The position numbers and the translations under genes were made by a program. Positions 55,581-63,670 of a stretch of 64,000 nucleotides of DNA are shown piece by piece. A model generated the notes under the pieces. The model was given only the letters and a program-made list of their open reading frames with translations, was not told the DNA's origin and did no database searches. How positions within the stretch are numbered: the stretch's first letter is position 1; every line of letters starts with the position of its first letter. Where the stretch lies: positions 1-64,000 of the forward strand of contig CAVTCF010000006.1 in assembly GCA_963733265.1 (NCBI GenBank), given 5' to 3'. This stretch comes from PALSA-1006 sp963733265. Lineage in GTDB: Bacteria > Pseudomonadota > Gammaproteobacteria > Burkholderiales > Gallionellaceae.

Positions 55581-56686
55581 AACATAATCCCGGCAACGAG
55601 CGCATCAAGCGTATTTATTTTATCTATTTGAAGGAAGCGAAACGCCAGAGTGAGCAGTCGGTGGATGCCGTCGCCAAGGCGTTGGCCAGATTCGAGGAAT
55701 ATACCCATTTCAAGGGCTTCAAGGCATTCCATCACCAGCAAGCGATTGCGTTCAAGAATCATCTGGCCAAACAAAAAGGCCAGCGATCCGGCGAGCTGTT
55801 GAGCAAGGCGACCTTGCATTCCACGTTGTCCGCGCTTCAACGGTTCTTTTTTTGGCTTGCTGGGCAACCCGGTTACAAATCTCAGTTCACCTATTCCGAT
55901 GCGGATTTTTTCAATATATCGGGCAATGATGTGCGCATCGCAACAGCTCAACGGGAGCAAAGATCACCAACCATGGAACAGGTGAAGCATGTTATTGCGA
56001 CGATGCCACGCGCGACTGAGATCGAGCGCCGCAACCGTGCATTGCTGGCATTTACGCTGCTAACCGGCGCGCGGGTCAGCGCCATGGCATCCATGAAGTT
56101 GCAGCATATAGACCTTGCACAGGATTGTGTGCATCAGGATGCGCGTCAGGTTAAAACGAAATTCCGCAAAACCTTTACGACATTCTTCCTTCCGGTGGGG
56201 GATGAGGTTCGCGAAATTGTTGAAGAGTGGGTGCAATATTTGCAGAAGGAAAAGCTTTGGGGAAATGATGATCCTCTGTTTCCTGCTACGCGAGTTATCG
56301 TCGGCGCGGCACAACAATTTGAATCGGCGGGGCTGGATCGAAAGCATTGGAGAGGCACTTCAGCAATATGCAAAATATTCCGTGAAGCCTTCGAGGGAGC
56401 CGGGCTGAAGTATTATCACCCGCACAGTTTTCGGCATACGCTTGTCCGGCTAGGTGAAACCACCTGCAAAACGCCGGAAGAGTTTATGGCATGGGCGCAA
56501 AATATTGGCCATGATGGCGTGCTTACGGCATTCTTCAGCTATGGCGAGGTTGCTTGTCAGCGTCAAGGGGAAATCATACGGGGCTTGGCTACACCACAAC
56601 AGGCCGGGCAATCGGGGGCAGACGCAATCGCGGAAGCAGTGTTCAAGAAATTGCGCGCATCAGGTGTGGACGTGCAGATTGGTTGA
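55574..56686 (+). CDS. Tyrosine recombinase (XerD-like), second of the element
   Basis: The protein has 370 aa. The core-binding SAM-like domain (LARFEEYTHFKGFKAF) is followed by the catalytic domain with TGARVSAMASMK (Arg), HSFRHTLVRLG and NIGHDGVLTAFFSY (His and Tyr). It lacks the arm-binding domain of the P4-type integrase. It could resolve dimers of the replicated circle or serve a different site. Translation is coupled to the HTH/zinc gene. Confidence 0.88.
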   Translation: MLKHNPGNERIKRIYFIYLKEAKRQSEQSVDAVAKALARFEEYTHFKGFKAFHHQQAIAFKNHLAKQKGQRSGELLSKATLHSTLSALQRFFFWLAGQPGYKSQFTYSDADFFNISGNDVRIATAQREQRSPTMEQVKHVIATMPRATEIERRNRALLAFTLLTGARVSAMASMKLQHIDLAQDCVHQDARQVKTKFRKTFTTFFLPVGDEVREIVEEWVQYLQKEKLWGNDDPLFPATRVIVGAAQQFESAGLDRKHWRGTSAICKIFREAFEGAGLKYYHPHSFRHTLVRLGETTCKTPEEFMAWAQNIGHDGVLTAFFSYGEVACQRQGEIIRGLATPQQAGQSGADAIAEAVFKKLRASGVDVQIG

Positions 56687-56697
56687 GCGCGATGAAA

Positions 56698-56883
56698 TCA
56701 TTCAGAGCTATTGCGTACCGTGTTTTCTGCATCATCCGACGGCTTGGATTGAATCACTAGAAAATAGGGTGGGCTTGGCGTCCATGTTCCGAGATGCCCT
56801 TCTGGTGGATCAACGCCGGGTATCGGTTTGCGTGGCAATACATCATCGGTTTCAAATTCGGGGCGCAGGTAGTGGACGCTCAT
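56698..56883 (-). CDS. Small unknown protein
   Basis: The protein has 61 aa (MSVHYLRPEFETDDVLPRKPIPG). GGGGACA lies 6 bases before the ATG. It begins 12 bp after the preceding gene of the XRE unit, which supports it as the third gene. No family recognised. Confidence 0.45.
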   Translation of the reverse strand: MSVHYLRPEFETDDVLPRKPIPGVDPPEGHLGTWTPSPPYFLVIQSKPSDDAENTVRNSSE

Positions 56884-56895
56884 GATGTGTCCCCG

Positions 56896-57123
56896 CTAGT
56901 TGGAGTTTGTTTTCAACTTCACTGCAAAATCCGCCACGCCCACCTTGAACAGAAACTTGGCAGCGGCATCCAGAGTTTTGAATTGCCGCGTTTCGCGCTT
57001 GGCAGTTTCCAGCGGGTTGCCATCGGCGACGATCATGTAGCCTTGCGCCATGACGGCGTAATGCACTTGAATGTGCTTGAGCGCATTGGCGTTGAGTAGC
57101 AGTTTTAATTCCCGTTCAGTCAT
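56896..57123 (-). CDS. Small unknown protein coupled to XRE gene
   Basis: The protein has 75 aa, starting MTERELKLLLNANALKHIQVHYAVMAQGYMIVADG, alpha/beta. Its ATG overlaps the XRE stop (ATGA). It is similar in size and place to ParC-like accessory proteins of integrated plasmids, but this is not certain. Confidence 0.6.
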   Translation of the reverse strand: MTERELKLLLNANALKHIQVHYAVMAQGYMIVADGNPLETAKRETRQFKTLDAAAKFLFKVGVADFAVKLKTNSN

Positions 57124-57368
57124 GATGCTTCCTTGTCGCTGGTTTCTAGCAATCCGAAAAGTTCGCCCTGATCTACCAGCACCAGCAAGTCACCCGGCTT
57201 GACTTGGAGAAACTGGCACAGCTTGGCAAGCACTTCGCGGTCGAAGCTGTTCACTTTGTCGTAGTAGTAGCGGTCAATGGTGGCACGGGCTATTCCGGTT
57301 GCCCGGCACACGTCGGAAACTTTGAGACGCTTTGCGCCCAAGATAGTGGATAAGCGGCAGCTAATCAT
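57120..57368 (-). CDS. XRE-family repressor
   Basis: The protein has 82 aa from ATG 57368 (MISCRLSTILGAKRLKVSDVC). Longer in-frame starts would run through the operators. HTH of Cro/CI type: LKVSDVCRATGIARATIDRYYYDKVNSFDREVLAKLCQFLQVKPGDLL. It is divergent from the gene at 57454 and probably represses both promoters through the repeats at 57386-57433. Confidence 0.85.
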   Translation of the reverse strand: MISCRLSTILGAKRLKVSDVCRATGIARATIDRYYYDKVNSFDREVLAKLCQFLQVKPGDLLVLVDQGELFGLLETSDKEAS

Positions 57369-57385
57369 AAAAAGCCTAGCAATAA

Positions 57386-57433
57386 TTATTCGATGTCGAG
57401 TAATATATGCTAACAAATGAGTAATGTCGAGTA
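57386..57433. promoter_or_regulatory. Probable XRE operators in a divergent promoter
   Basis: ATGTCGAGTA occurs at 57393-57402 and 57424-57433, starts 31 bp apart (three helical turns). The first lies in an imperfect palindrome, TTATTCGA-TG-TCGAGTAA (57386-57403). Both are in the 85-bp gap between the XRE gene and the gene at 57454. Confidence 0.6.
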
Positions 57434-57453
57434 TAAAAAAATAGGAGGGCAAT

Positions 57454-58020
57454 TTGTTAAACAACGTGCTGCAAGTCTCACTCAAGGAATTCAAACGTGG
57501 CACCAAGGTCTTTCAAAGGAAGCGGTTGAAGTTTGGCCCAGTGCTGCTCGCCTATGAAAATGGCTTCCTCTCGATTGAATCAGGCGAAGTGACTAGCGTC
57601 ATGAATGCCATTGGCGAATGGCATGGCCGGGCGGTATTTTCCCCTAATATTTTGCAAGCGCTTGCGATGTTTCCCCCACTGCAAGACCCCGTTCAAATTT
57701 CATACGACGGCGAACATTTGTTTGTAGGCAGCATGAAAATCATTTGCCAGTGGAATACTGTCAGCCAAGCATTCATTGAAGACTTGGAAAATCCGAGCTT
57801 GATAGACTTGCTGGCACTTAAAGAAACCGTCTCCCGGTCTGAGATTGGCGGATCAAGCTTGGGTAGGCAAATCCGCAGCGCGCACGAAAAGGCCGAACGC
57901 CGCATCATGAATGCAGCCAAGCAATTGCAGGACTTGGAAATCACTGAGGCGGAAATTCGAGCGCTCGTTGATATACGGATTGTGACTAGGCTTCAAGCGG
58001 GCAAGCAGCCTGCGGCGTGA
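57454..58020 (+). CDS. Unknown protein divergent from XRE repressor
   Basis: The protein has 188 aa with a TTG start preceded by AGGAGGGC at a good distance. The N-terminal half is beta-rich (FGPVLLAYENGFLSIESGEVTS, YDGEHLFVGSMKIIC). The C-terminal half is helical and charged. No family recognised. It is the first gene on the right side of a repressor-controlled divergent pair, so it may be an early gene of the element. Confidence 0.65.
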   Translation: MLNNVLQVSLKEFKRGTKVFQRKRLKFGPVLLAYENGFLSIESGEVTSVMNAIGEWHGRAVFSPNILQALAMFPPLQDPVQISYDGEHLFVGSMKIICQWNTVSQAFIEDLENPSLIDLLALKETVSRSEIGGSSLGRQIRSAHEKAERRIMNAAKQLQDLEITEAEIRALVDIRIVTRLQAGKQPAA

Positions 58021-58035
58021 GGGTAATCATTCATT

Positions 58036-58491
58036 GGGGAGCCACTTGGGGCGGATGGGAGGCGTGGCCGGTGAGCGGGAAAGGAGCAGCGCAGCGCGAC
58101 CCCGCGCAGCCTGACAGGCTGGGTGGGCGGGGGCAATAAACAGAACGCGCAGCGGCCAAGCCTGAATCTCAGGGTGGTGTGTGGCAATGAAAAAGCCGGT
58201 GCCGGGGTTTTGTCCGGCATGGTTTTTTTGTTGACGCGCACGACCCGCACACGACAGCGGTGGCGTGACGGTGAAGGCGCACTTGGTTCATGCCTGCACC
58301 GTGACGTTGCCGCGATAAACAAAATGCACTTCCGCTGTGAACGATACCGCGCAGCGACCACGCCTCACAAAAACAAACCAAACCGGCGTAGCCGACCGAA
58401 TAAGCATTGCCTCGCCTTGCCCGTCTCTGCGCGAACCAGCGGGCGATGCAGGGCGCAAGCCAGTGGACGGTGCGCGGGGATGCAGGTTTAC
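58036..58491 (+). repeat. Large inverted repeat, copy B
   Basis: Inverse copy of 26463-26919 over about 456 bp. Long open frames on both strands here are explained by high G+C and are not called as genes. This copy lies inside the integrated element near its right end; copy A lies outside it, to the left. Confidence 0.85.
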
Positions 58492-59359
58492 CCAAGGCAA
58501 GGGGTGGCAGTGCGGACGGGTGCGGCCATGCCTTTGCTTCACTTGGCCGCTGGGGGAGGGGGGGCGTTAGCGGGAAAGCGCCCCCCACATAAGCCGCGAA
58601 GCGACCACAACAAGACAAGACATAGACCGGCACGACCATGCAGCAAAAAGCGAAGGGGCGGCGCAACACCAGCCCCGTTTTGCTGCCCCTCACCGCAGGT
58701 GATGGAATTTGACTTTGACTTGTGTGGCGATATTTACCCGAAGGGCGCAAGACATAAAGGCCTCTTATGCGAACCCGAAGGGCGGGAGTTTTCCGGCGCT
58801 TGCGCTTTGCATAAGACGCCTTTATGTTAAACACCGCCACACACATAACCGGCGCAGCCGACAACGCCTTGCCAGAACGTCGAGAGGGGCGCGGCACGTT
58901 CAGGCTACCACTGCACCAGCAGCCTGCGAACGGCGAGCGCTTGATGGCGTAGCGGACTTTGGCGAAGCCATGAAGTGCGACGGCGTGAAGCGGCTGCGGC
59001 AACGGAGGGAAACCAGAGTGTAACAGCGCGCAAGCCGATGGCGGCTTTATGCCTTCGGCGCTCTCTCCGACTACTCATGCACTAGCCGACAGCGAACCGC
59101 AAGCCCTTGGCGAGGTACTTTTCGCGAAGGGCGCAGTGGTGAGGTGACGGCGGTAACGGAGCGGACACACTGGGCTACGGAGCTAAAGCAGAGGGCAGGA
59201 TCATCGCCTTCTGCGCTCTGTCCGATACCACTGCGATAGCGAAGGCGCGGGGCTTGCGCTTTATCTTGCAAGCGCCGTGACTGAGCGGTCAACGGAAGAG
59301 CTTGAGAGACTGCGACTGCGGGAATTGCTGAAGCCGGTTCAATCGCCTAGCAAATTTCT
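58492..59359. other. G+C-rich stretch without a gene
   Basis: No frame has a ribosome-binding site or natural protein composition. It contains the 19-bp inverted repeat at 58752-58827. It may hold an origin or transfer-related site of the element, but none could be identified. Confidence 0.5.
58752..58827. repeat. 19-bp inverted repeat with 38-base loop
   Basis: ACATAAAGGCCTCTTATGC (58752-58770) is complementary to 58809-58827 with one mismatch. The loop contains short G+C-rich repeats. No U-run follows. Possible replication or nicking hairpin. Confidence 0.6.
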
Positions 59360-59384
59360 GGTTTACCCATGGGTTTACCCATGA
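59360..59384. repeat. Integrase arm-type repeats, right end
   Basis: Two tandem GGTTTACCCATG units, identical over 25 bp to 34885-34909, 46 bp left of the right att core. Confidence 0.75.
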
Positions 59385-59398
59385 AGCGTAAAAAGAAA

Positions 59399-59430
59399 AA
59401 TGGCTTGCCGGGATTAACCTGCAAGCCATT
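59399..59430 (-). terminator. Terminator next to right att core
   Basis: AATGGCTTGC (59399-59408) and its exact complement (59421-59430) around a 12-base loop. TTTTTCTTTTT follows on the minus strand. It occupies the same place as the different hairpin at 34650-34678. Confidence 0.8.
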
Positions 59431-59482
59431 GATTTATTGGTGCGCCCGAAGAGATTCGAACTCCTGACCCCTTGGTTCGTAG
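59431..59482 (-). other. att core, 3' half of tRNA-Arg(ACG), right copy
   Basis: Direct repeat of 34679-34730 with 51 of 52 identical bases. The sequence right of 59482 is not the tRNA 5' half, so this too is a fragment and the intact gene should lie outside the window. Confidence 0.88.
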
Positions 59483-59617
59483 GGCGAGTTTCTGTTTTTA
59501 GGGCTTTATTAATCAACCGCTTACGATGCCCGCAACATCGAAAACTAGCCTCAAATAGCGCTGAATAGCGCCATTAGTGCCCTGTCACGTGACAAATCGG
59601 TGACAGTAGATTTTAGC

Positions 59618-59827
59618 TTAGGCCGCGATTGCATCTGGAAAATGATGCAATACCATTAATGCATTTTCAGACACCGCACACATGGCGTAAGGTATTCCAT
59701 TCAGATCGGCAAACTCAACCTCCACTACATCTGGGGCAAGATTTTCCACCACGGTTCCAACTTGACCACGGCGAAGATGTTTTTCAGGTATATCACTCGT
59801 AAGTGCAACAACTTCTAATGTTTTCAT
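59618..59827 (-). CDS. DUF4926 protein
   Basis: The protein has 69 aa from ATG 59827, with GAGG 6 bases upstream; a start at 59851 lacks one. The motif LEVVALTSDIPEKHLRRGQVGTVVENLAPDVVEVEFAD is characteristic of DUF4926, a small beta-barrel-like domain often found beside toxin-like genes. No partner gene is adjacent. Confidence 0.75.
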   Translation of the reverse strand: MKTLEVVALTSDIPEKHLRRGQVGTVVENLAPDVVEVEFADLNGIPYAMCAVSENALMVLHHFPDAIAA

Positions 59828-60103
59828 TCGGTACCTCGCAATACGTAGCAACTAACTAATCGAGGAACATCCTCGCCTGTTTTGATTATCCAAGCAGTCC
59901 GAAGCAAAGCTTCGCGACTCCCCCATTTTAAGACTAAATCAAATGTTTAGCGGCAACCATATTTATCAGAGCCGGTATCTTTGTACCATATGGTAACCAA
60001 GATTTCTCTCTGACCGCTGGTAAAGCAAAAACTGCTTTTAATGCGCAATAATGCTTTTTGTTTCACTGCGTAGGCAATTTCAAAACTATTGGGTGCTTAA
60101 TGA

Positions 60104-60793
60104 TCACCAATGCAACGGTTTCCTTGCTGCCTTCTTTTTGGTTGGCACAACATCTGGCAAAAGTGATTTAGAAAGCTCATCATCAAGAATGTAGTGACGT
60201 GTCCAATTTGCCAACTTCTCCAATTCAGTATTGCCGCGCCTGTGGCGATTACTATTCGGTTCATGTAATGGTGCAACGATCCCGACGCTACATTCAGAAA
60301 AGTCTGCTTGAATGGCTTTGACTGCAGGCACTAAATCAGAATCGTTGGAGCAAATAATTACTGTATTAGCTTTGCCTTGTGCAACGTCACGATAAATAGA
60401 AAGCGCAATATTGACGTCGGTTTGCTTTTCCTCAATACGCCAAACTGAAAGTCGGTCTTTCTTGTCAGGCGGATCACGGAAGGTCATTAAACGAGCTTCC
60501 TCTGCAGTATGGTATCCAAAAATGATTTCGATCTCACCGGGATACTTTGCATTAAGTGCTCGGTGATATTCATTTTGCGCAGTAACTGAGTTCACACCAT
60601 GCGAAGCAAACTTGCCCATGGCTGGCGCGGTAAAGTATTTCACTACTTCAACAGTAGTATTCGGCAATTGCGGTTTTAATATCTGATCGCGAAAAAGGGC
60701 AACTAAGTCCAGCCACTTGTAAGTGGTGCCTCGGAGTCTACTGTAGTAAAGGTTGTATCCGTCAATATAGACGATTGCACGTTGCTGTTTCAT
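60104..60793 (-). CDS. NYN-domain (PIN-like) RNase
   Basis: The protein has 229 aa from ATG 60793 (MKQQRAIVYIDGYNLYYSRLRG); a start at 60856 is less likely. The PIN-like acidic residues are visible: YIDGYNL, EEKQTDVNIALSIYRDV and IICSNDSDLVPAVKAI. NYN proteins are usually metal-dependent ribonucleases. It stands alone. A basic tail (TKKKAARK) may bind RNA. The 394 bp between this gene and 61188 hold no gene. Confidence 0.85.
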   Translation of the reverse strand: MKQQRAIVYIDGYNLYYSRLRGTTYKWLDLVALFRDQILKPQLPNTTVEVVKYFTAPAMGKFASHGVNSVTAQNEYHRALNAKYPGEIEIIFGYHTAEEARLMTFRDPPDKKDRLSVWRIEEKQTDVNIALSIYRDVAQGKANTVIICSNDSDLVPAVKAIQADFSECSVGIVAPLHEPNSNRHRRGNTELEKLANWTRHYILDDELSKSLLPDVVPTKKKAARKPLHW

Positions 60794-61187
60794 AAATTCC
60801 GATAGGTATAAATGACAAAGCCACCTTTCGGCGGCCTTGTCGCCCCAGTTGGTCATCGGAAACCCGACTCCAATAGGGGAGAGTTGTTTGATTATGATAT
60901 GGCGACATAGATACCTCTGTCAAATTTTTTCATCAGTGGCTGCAACGCAAGCTAAAAATCAGCTAATTTATTTTCAACCATTTGGAAAGCGTCTCATACC
61001 GAAGCACAATCAATACCCGCAGTACTATTTAAATTGCAACTTTTCTGCATTGCAGGGTGCAAACCAAGTTTAAAATCCCAATATTCTGGCTATACATTCC
61101 CAATCAGACGAGACAATCTGGCTCTTGTAAATCGAATCATCCAATCGGGTCGATAACAATTCGAGGATGGCTTGAAAGAAACTAAAG

Positions 61188-61544
61188 TTAGTCCTTGTAG
61201 TCCTTGGACAATAAGATATATTCCTTTTGGTATTTATCAAACAGAGTTTGTAAGTCAGCTTCTTCAAGAGTTTTGGGGTAAGGGGGAGTTCCCTTGCGTT
61301 TCAGAAACTTCCACAATAATTTTATTGCGTAGTAATGATCAGTAAGAGTTCGAATTGCCAATTGCTCCGAGTTATACCATTCGTGAGCATGTTGCTTGCC
61401 AATTTGATCTGGCCCCTTAACTCCCTTCGAATTCTTGCAAAATTCAAAAAATAGTCTAATACGGCGGATGTATTTACGGCGACTGATTTTGCCACCCTTC
61501 TTACAATATTCATTTAATCTGAATTCCAATTCATACCACAACAT
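61188..61544 (-). CDS. Integrase-associated SAM-like core-binding protein
   Basis: The protein has 118 aa. Helical and basic; KYIRRIRLFFEFCKNSKGVKGPDQIG and LTDHYYAIKLLWKFLKRKG resemble the N-terminal core-binding domain of tyrosine recombinases without a catalytic domain. GGAGG lies 7 bases before the ATG. It overlaps the integrase gene by 14 bp, so it is probably a co-translated accessory DNA-binding factor. Confidence 0.65.
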   Translation of the reverse strand: MLWYELEFRLNEYCKKGGKISRRKYIRRIRLFFEFCKNSKGVKGPDQIGKQHAHEWYNSEQLAIRTLTDHYYAIKLLWKFLKRKGTPPYPKTLEEADLQTLFDKYQKEYILLSKDYKD

Positions 61545-62490
61545 ATTTACGTCCTCCTATGTAAGAGTTCATAATTTGAGTCCTAGAGTGCCCGAGCTCC
61601 TCAGCAATTATTTTTCTCGCATTGAGATCCGTCTTCTTGTCTGCATGAGGCCCCGGAAGGAGAGGTGAATTGAAACCAGTCAATTCTGTATATCTCTGGC
61701 ACGCGTACCCGGCTCTGAGGTCATGCAGGCCGGTCGCACCGAGAAATTTCTGTACTGCTTCGCGAATTTTTCTAAGACCGCCTTCTCTCCACGACCGCCA
61801 ACTCTGATCAGATGGAATCATTGATTTGTCTTTACCTTGAACAGTTGCGGCCAATTTTAGAGCTTCAATTTGCTCAGTCGAAGTGATTGGAATCGTGCGT
61901 TTACGGCCTCCCTTTGTCCCGCCAATAACCGTAATTTCATTTTTTGACAGAGCCTCAGACAAAAGTTTTCTCGCGTTAGCAAGACTCGCCTCTTTTGATC
62001 TCAACCCGAGTTCGCGGCACAAAGAAACGATGGCAGCGGCACGTTCACCGAAGTAAACAGATATTGAGTTTAGGCAACTCGTATAGTTAACACGATCCAA
62101 GCTCGCGGGAATGGTGATCCTCACCTGAGATTTCTTCGGGATGCCGCAGTCCTTTGTCGGGGAAATCGATCCCCAACGACCATGGGTGGCTAGGTTCATA
62201 ACGCTATTGATTGCAGAAATATAGTTTTGCGCCGTGCTGGCCGCCAGTTCTCCTTCTGCGACCCGATGCGCCAACTCCTGTCCATAGTCGATAATTACCG
62301 CGACGCTAATATCTTCTAATTTCTTAATGTCCGGGTTGTATTCTTTTAACTCCTTAACAAATTTATTAAAGCGGGCTGTTTGGGTGCCGGCAGTGGAATG
62401 ACTTTTAAATCCAAGTTCCACCGAATCTTTTAATGCAAACCCCACCGACTTTTTCATGTCACGCGAACCTGATCTAAAATTTTTTGCCAT
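61531..62490 (-). CDS. Site-specific integrase (Integrase_1 type)
   Basis: The protein has 319 aa from ATG 62490, preceded by GGAGA; a longer frame to 62556 has only a hydrophobic artefact. SAM-like N-terminal domain (TAGTQTARFNKFVKELKEY). The catalytic part has RELGLRSKEASLA (Arg), KGGRKRTIPI (Lys), HDLRAGYACQRY and the terminal LGHSRTQIMNSYIGG with Tyr. It belongs to integrases of integrative elements distinct from P4. It may belong to a neighbouring element right of the att site. Confidence 0.85.
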   Translation of the reverse strand: MAKNFRSGSRDMKKSVGFALKDSVELGFKSHSTAGTQTARFNKFVKELKEYNPDIKKLEDISVAVIIDYGQELAHRVAEGELAASTAQNYISAINSVMNLATHGRWGSISPTKDCGIPKKSQVRITIPASLDRVNYTSCLNSISVYFGERAAAIVSLCRELGLRSKEASLANARKLLSEALSKNEITVIGGTKGGRKRTIPITSTEQIEALKLAATVQGKDKSMIPSDQSWRSWREGGLRKIREAVQKFLGATGLHDLRAGYACQRYTELTGFNSPLLPGPHADKKTDLNARKIIAEELGHSRTQIMNSYIGGRKYVVV

Positions 62491-62556
62491 TTCAATCTCC
62501 AATCTCAAATATCCAAAGTAATAAATAAATAACAATAAAAGCGATAAAAACTGCAA

Positions 62557-63541
62557 GAAGACAGAGGGGAGGGGCTAGATTTGGCACCCGCCAAGTCCCC
62601 CTCTGTCAAAAAACAAACTTCATTTGCGCCCCAGTGGCGGGTGGTAAGTGTTACGCAGCGATTGCAGCTCGCGCAGGCGTCCACAAACAAGTTCGTTTTC
62701 CGGTTTTTATGGGCTGCCGGACAGCTGTGGTTTAGTTGGAGTATTTCTGCGCAGAAATGAAAATAAAGGAGGCTTGAGATTGGGAAATCGCGCAACTCTA
62801 ATATAAAGAGATGTGCTCCGCATTCGTCGCGTGATCGCGTCTTCCGGGTTTCCAGGCCCAGACCTTTTTTCATTTTGCGAGTGCAGCATGAATCCATAAA
62901 TAACTTCTGGAATTTGCTGCGGTATGATTAGAAAATATTCGTTTGAGAACATTTTCGTCCGTGTCCATATTTAAAGAAACTCAATAGGGGAGCGGGGTTT
63001 TACTGGTCGGCCAAAGGCCGTCTCTGTGTAAATGTCGAATTTAGGAAAACAATAACGACAGATGTTTTGAAGACATGGAAAACCACTTGTTGCTGGTGGT
63101 GGGCCATGAATTGAGGTTTATCCCAACTTGGTTTTGTGAAGTGGCTCATTTTATTGAGTCGGTTTGAAATGTCGCTGCGTGCGACGCCGATTCTCAGCTG
63201 CGCTGAAGAAACCTTTGACTGTCAGAAGAACTCAGTCGCGAATGCGTTCGGAAGTCGGAATACATTCGCTACGAAGTTCGTTATAACAGACGGATCTAGT
63301 TTGGGAGTGAGACAGGCGCCTTTCGGCTGGTTTGAATTGCTGCGCTATCTTTAACGCCGTCAGCATGTGGCGAGTCAGAATCATAATGCCAGTTTTGCGA
63401 TTTGTCACTCGCTTTTTACAACAATATGACCAAATTGGCTATGGTATAGCCTAATTGAAGCTGATGAGCAGCAATCCGCGTGCTTATTATTCCATCAGAG
63501 CGACCAGCGTAGCTCATTCGATATGAAAAACAAATAAAAAA
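62557..63541. other. Long non-coding stretch
   Basis: About 1 kb without a supportable gene. Frames at 62707-62952 (minus) and 63136-63354 (plus) lack ribosome-binding sites and natural composition. The A+T-rich 3' part leads to the palindrome at 63542. Confidence 0.5.
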
Positions 63542-63555
63542 AGAACGATCGTTCT
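63542..63555. promoter_or_regulatory. 14-bp perfect palindrome before ATPase gene
   Basis: AGAACGATCGTTCT, 115 bp upstream of the ATPase start, in A+T-rich DNA. It could be an operator for a dimeric (for example TetR-type) regulator. Confidence 0.45.
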
Positions 63556-63670
63556 GATGTGCCCATGACATTTCAACTATATGATGTAAAAAGTAAAAAA
63601 AGATATTGTTTGATTAAGCAATAAATAGTAAGCTTAAAGTGACAAATTAGACAAAAAGTGATTTGCTTAA

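Larger units (their letters stand above)
34679..59482 (+). mobile_element. 24.8-kb integrated element in tRNA-Arg, P4/satellite-like
   Basis: The element is bounded by direct 52-bp tRNA-Arg cores, with a P4-type integrase just inside the left core. Two GGTTTACCCATG units lie 155 bp right of the left core and 46 bp left of the right core. In the excised circle they would flank one core as P and P' arm sites. Order: integrase, defence cargo (36.7-49.6 kb), paralogous unknown genes, AlpA, primase-helicase, HTH/zinc protein, second recombinase, XRE control genes. AlpA with a primase and P4-type integrase resembles phage satellites. No capsid or conjugation genes were seen. Confidence 0.82.

Noticed and set aside
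62707..62952. 81-aa minus-strand open frame
   Set aside because: No ribosome-binding site, no recognisable pattern, and no link to neighbouring genes.
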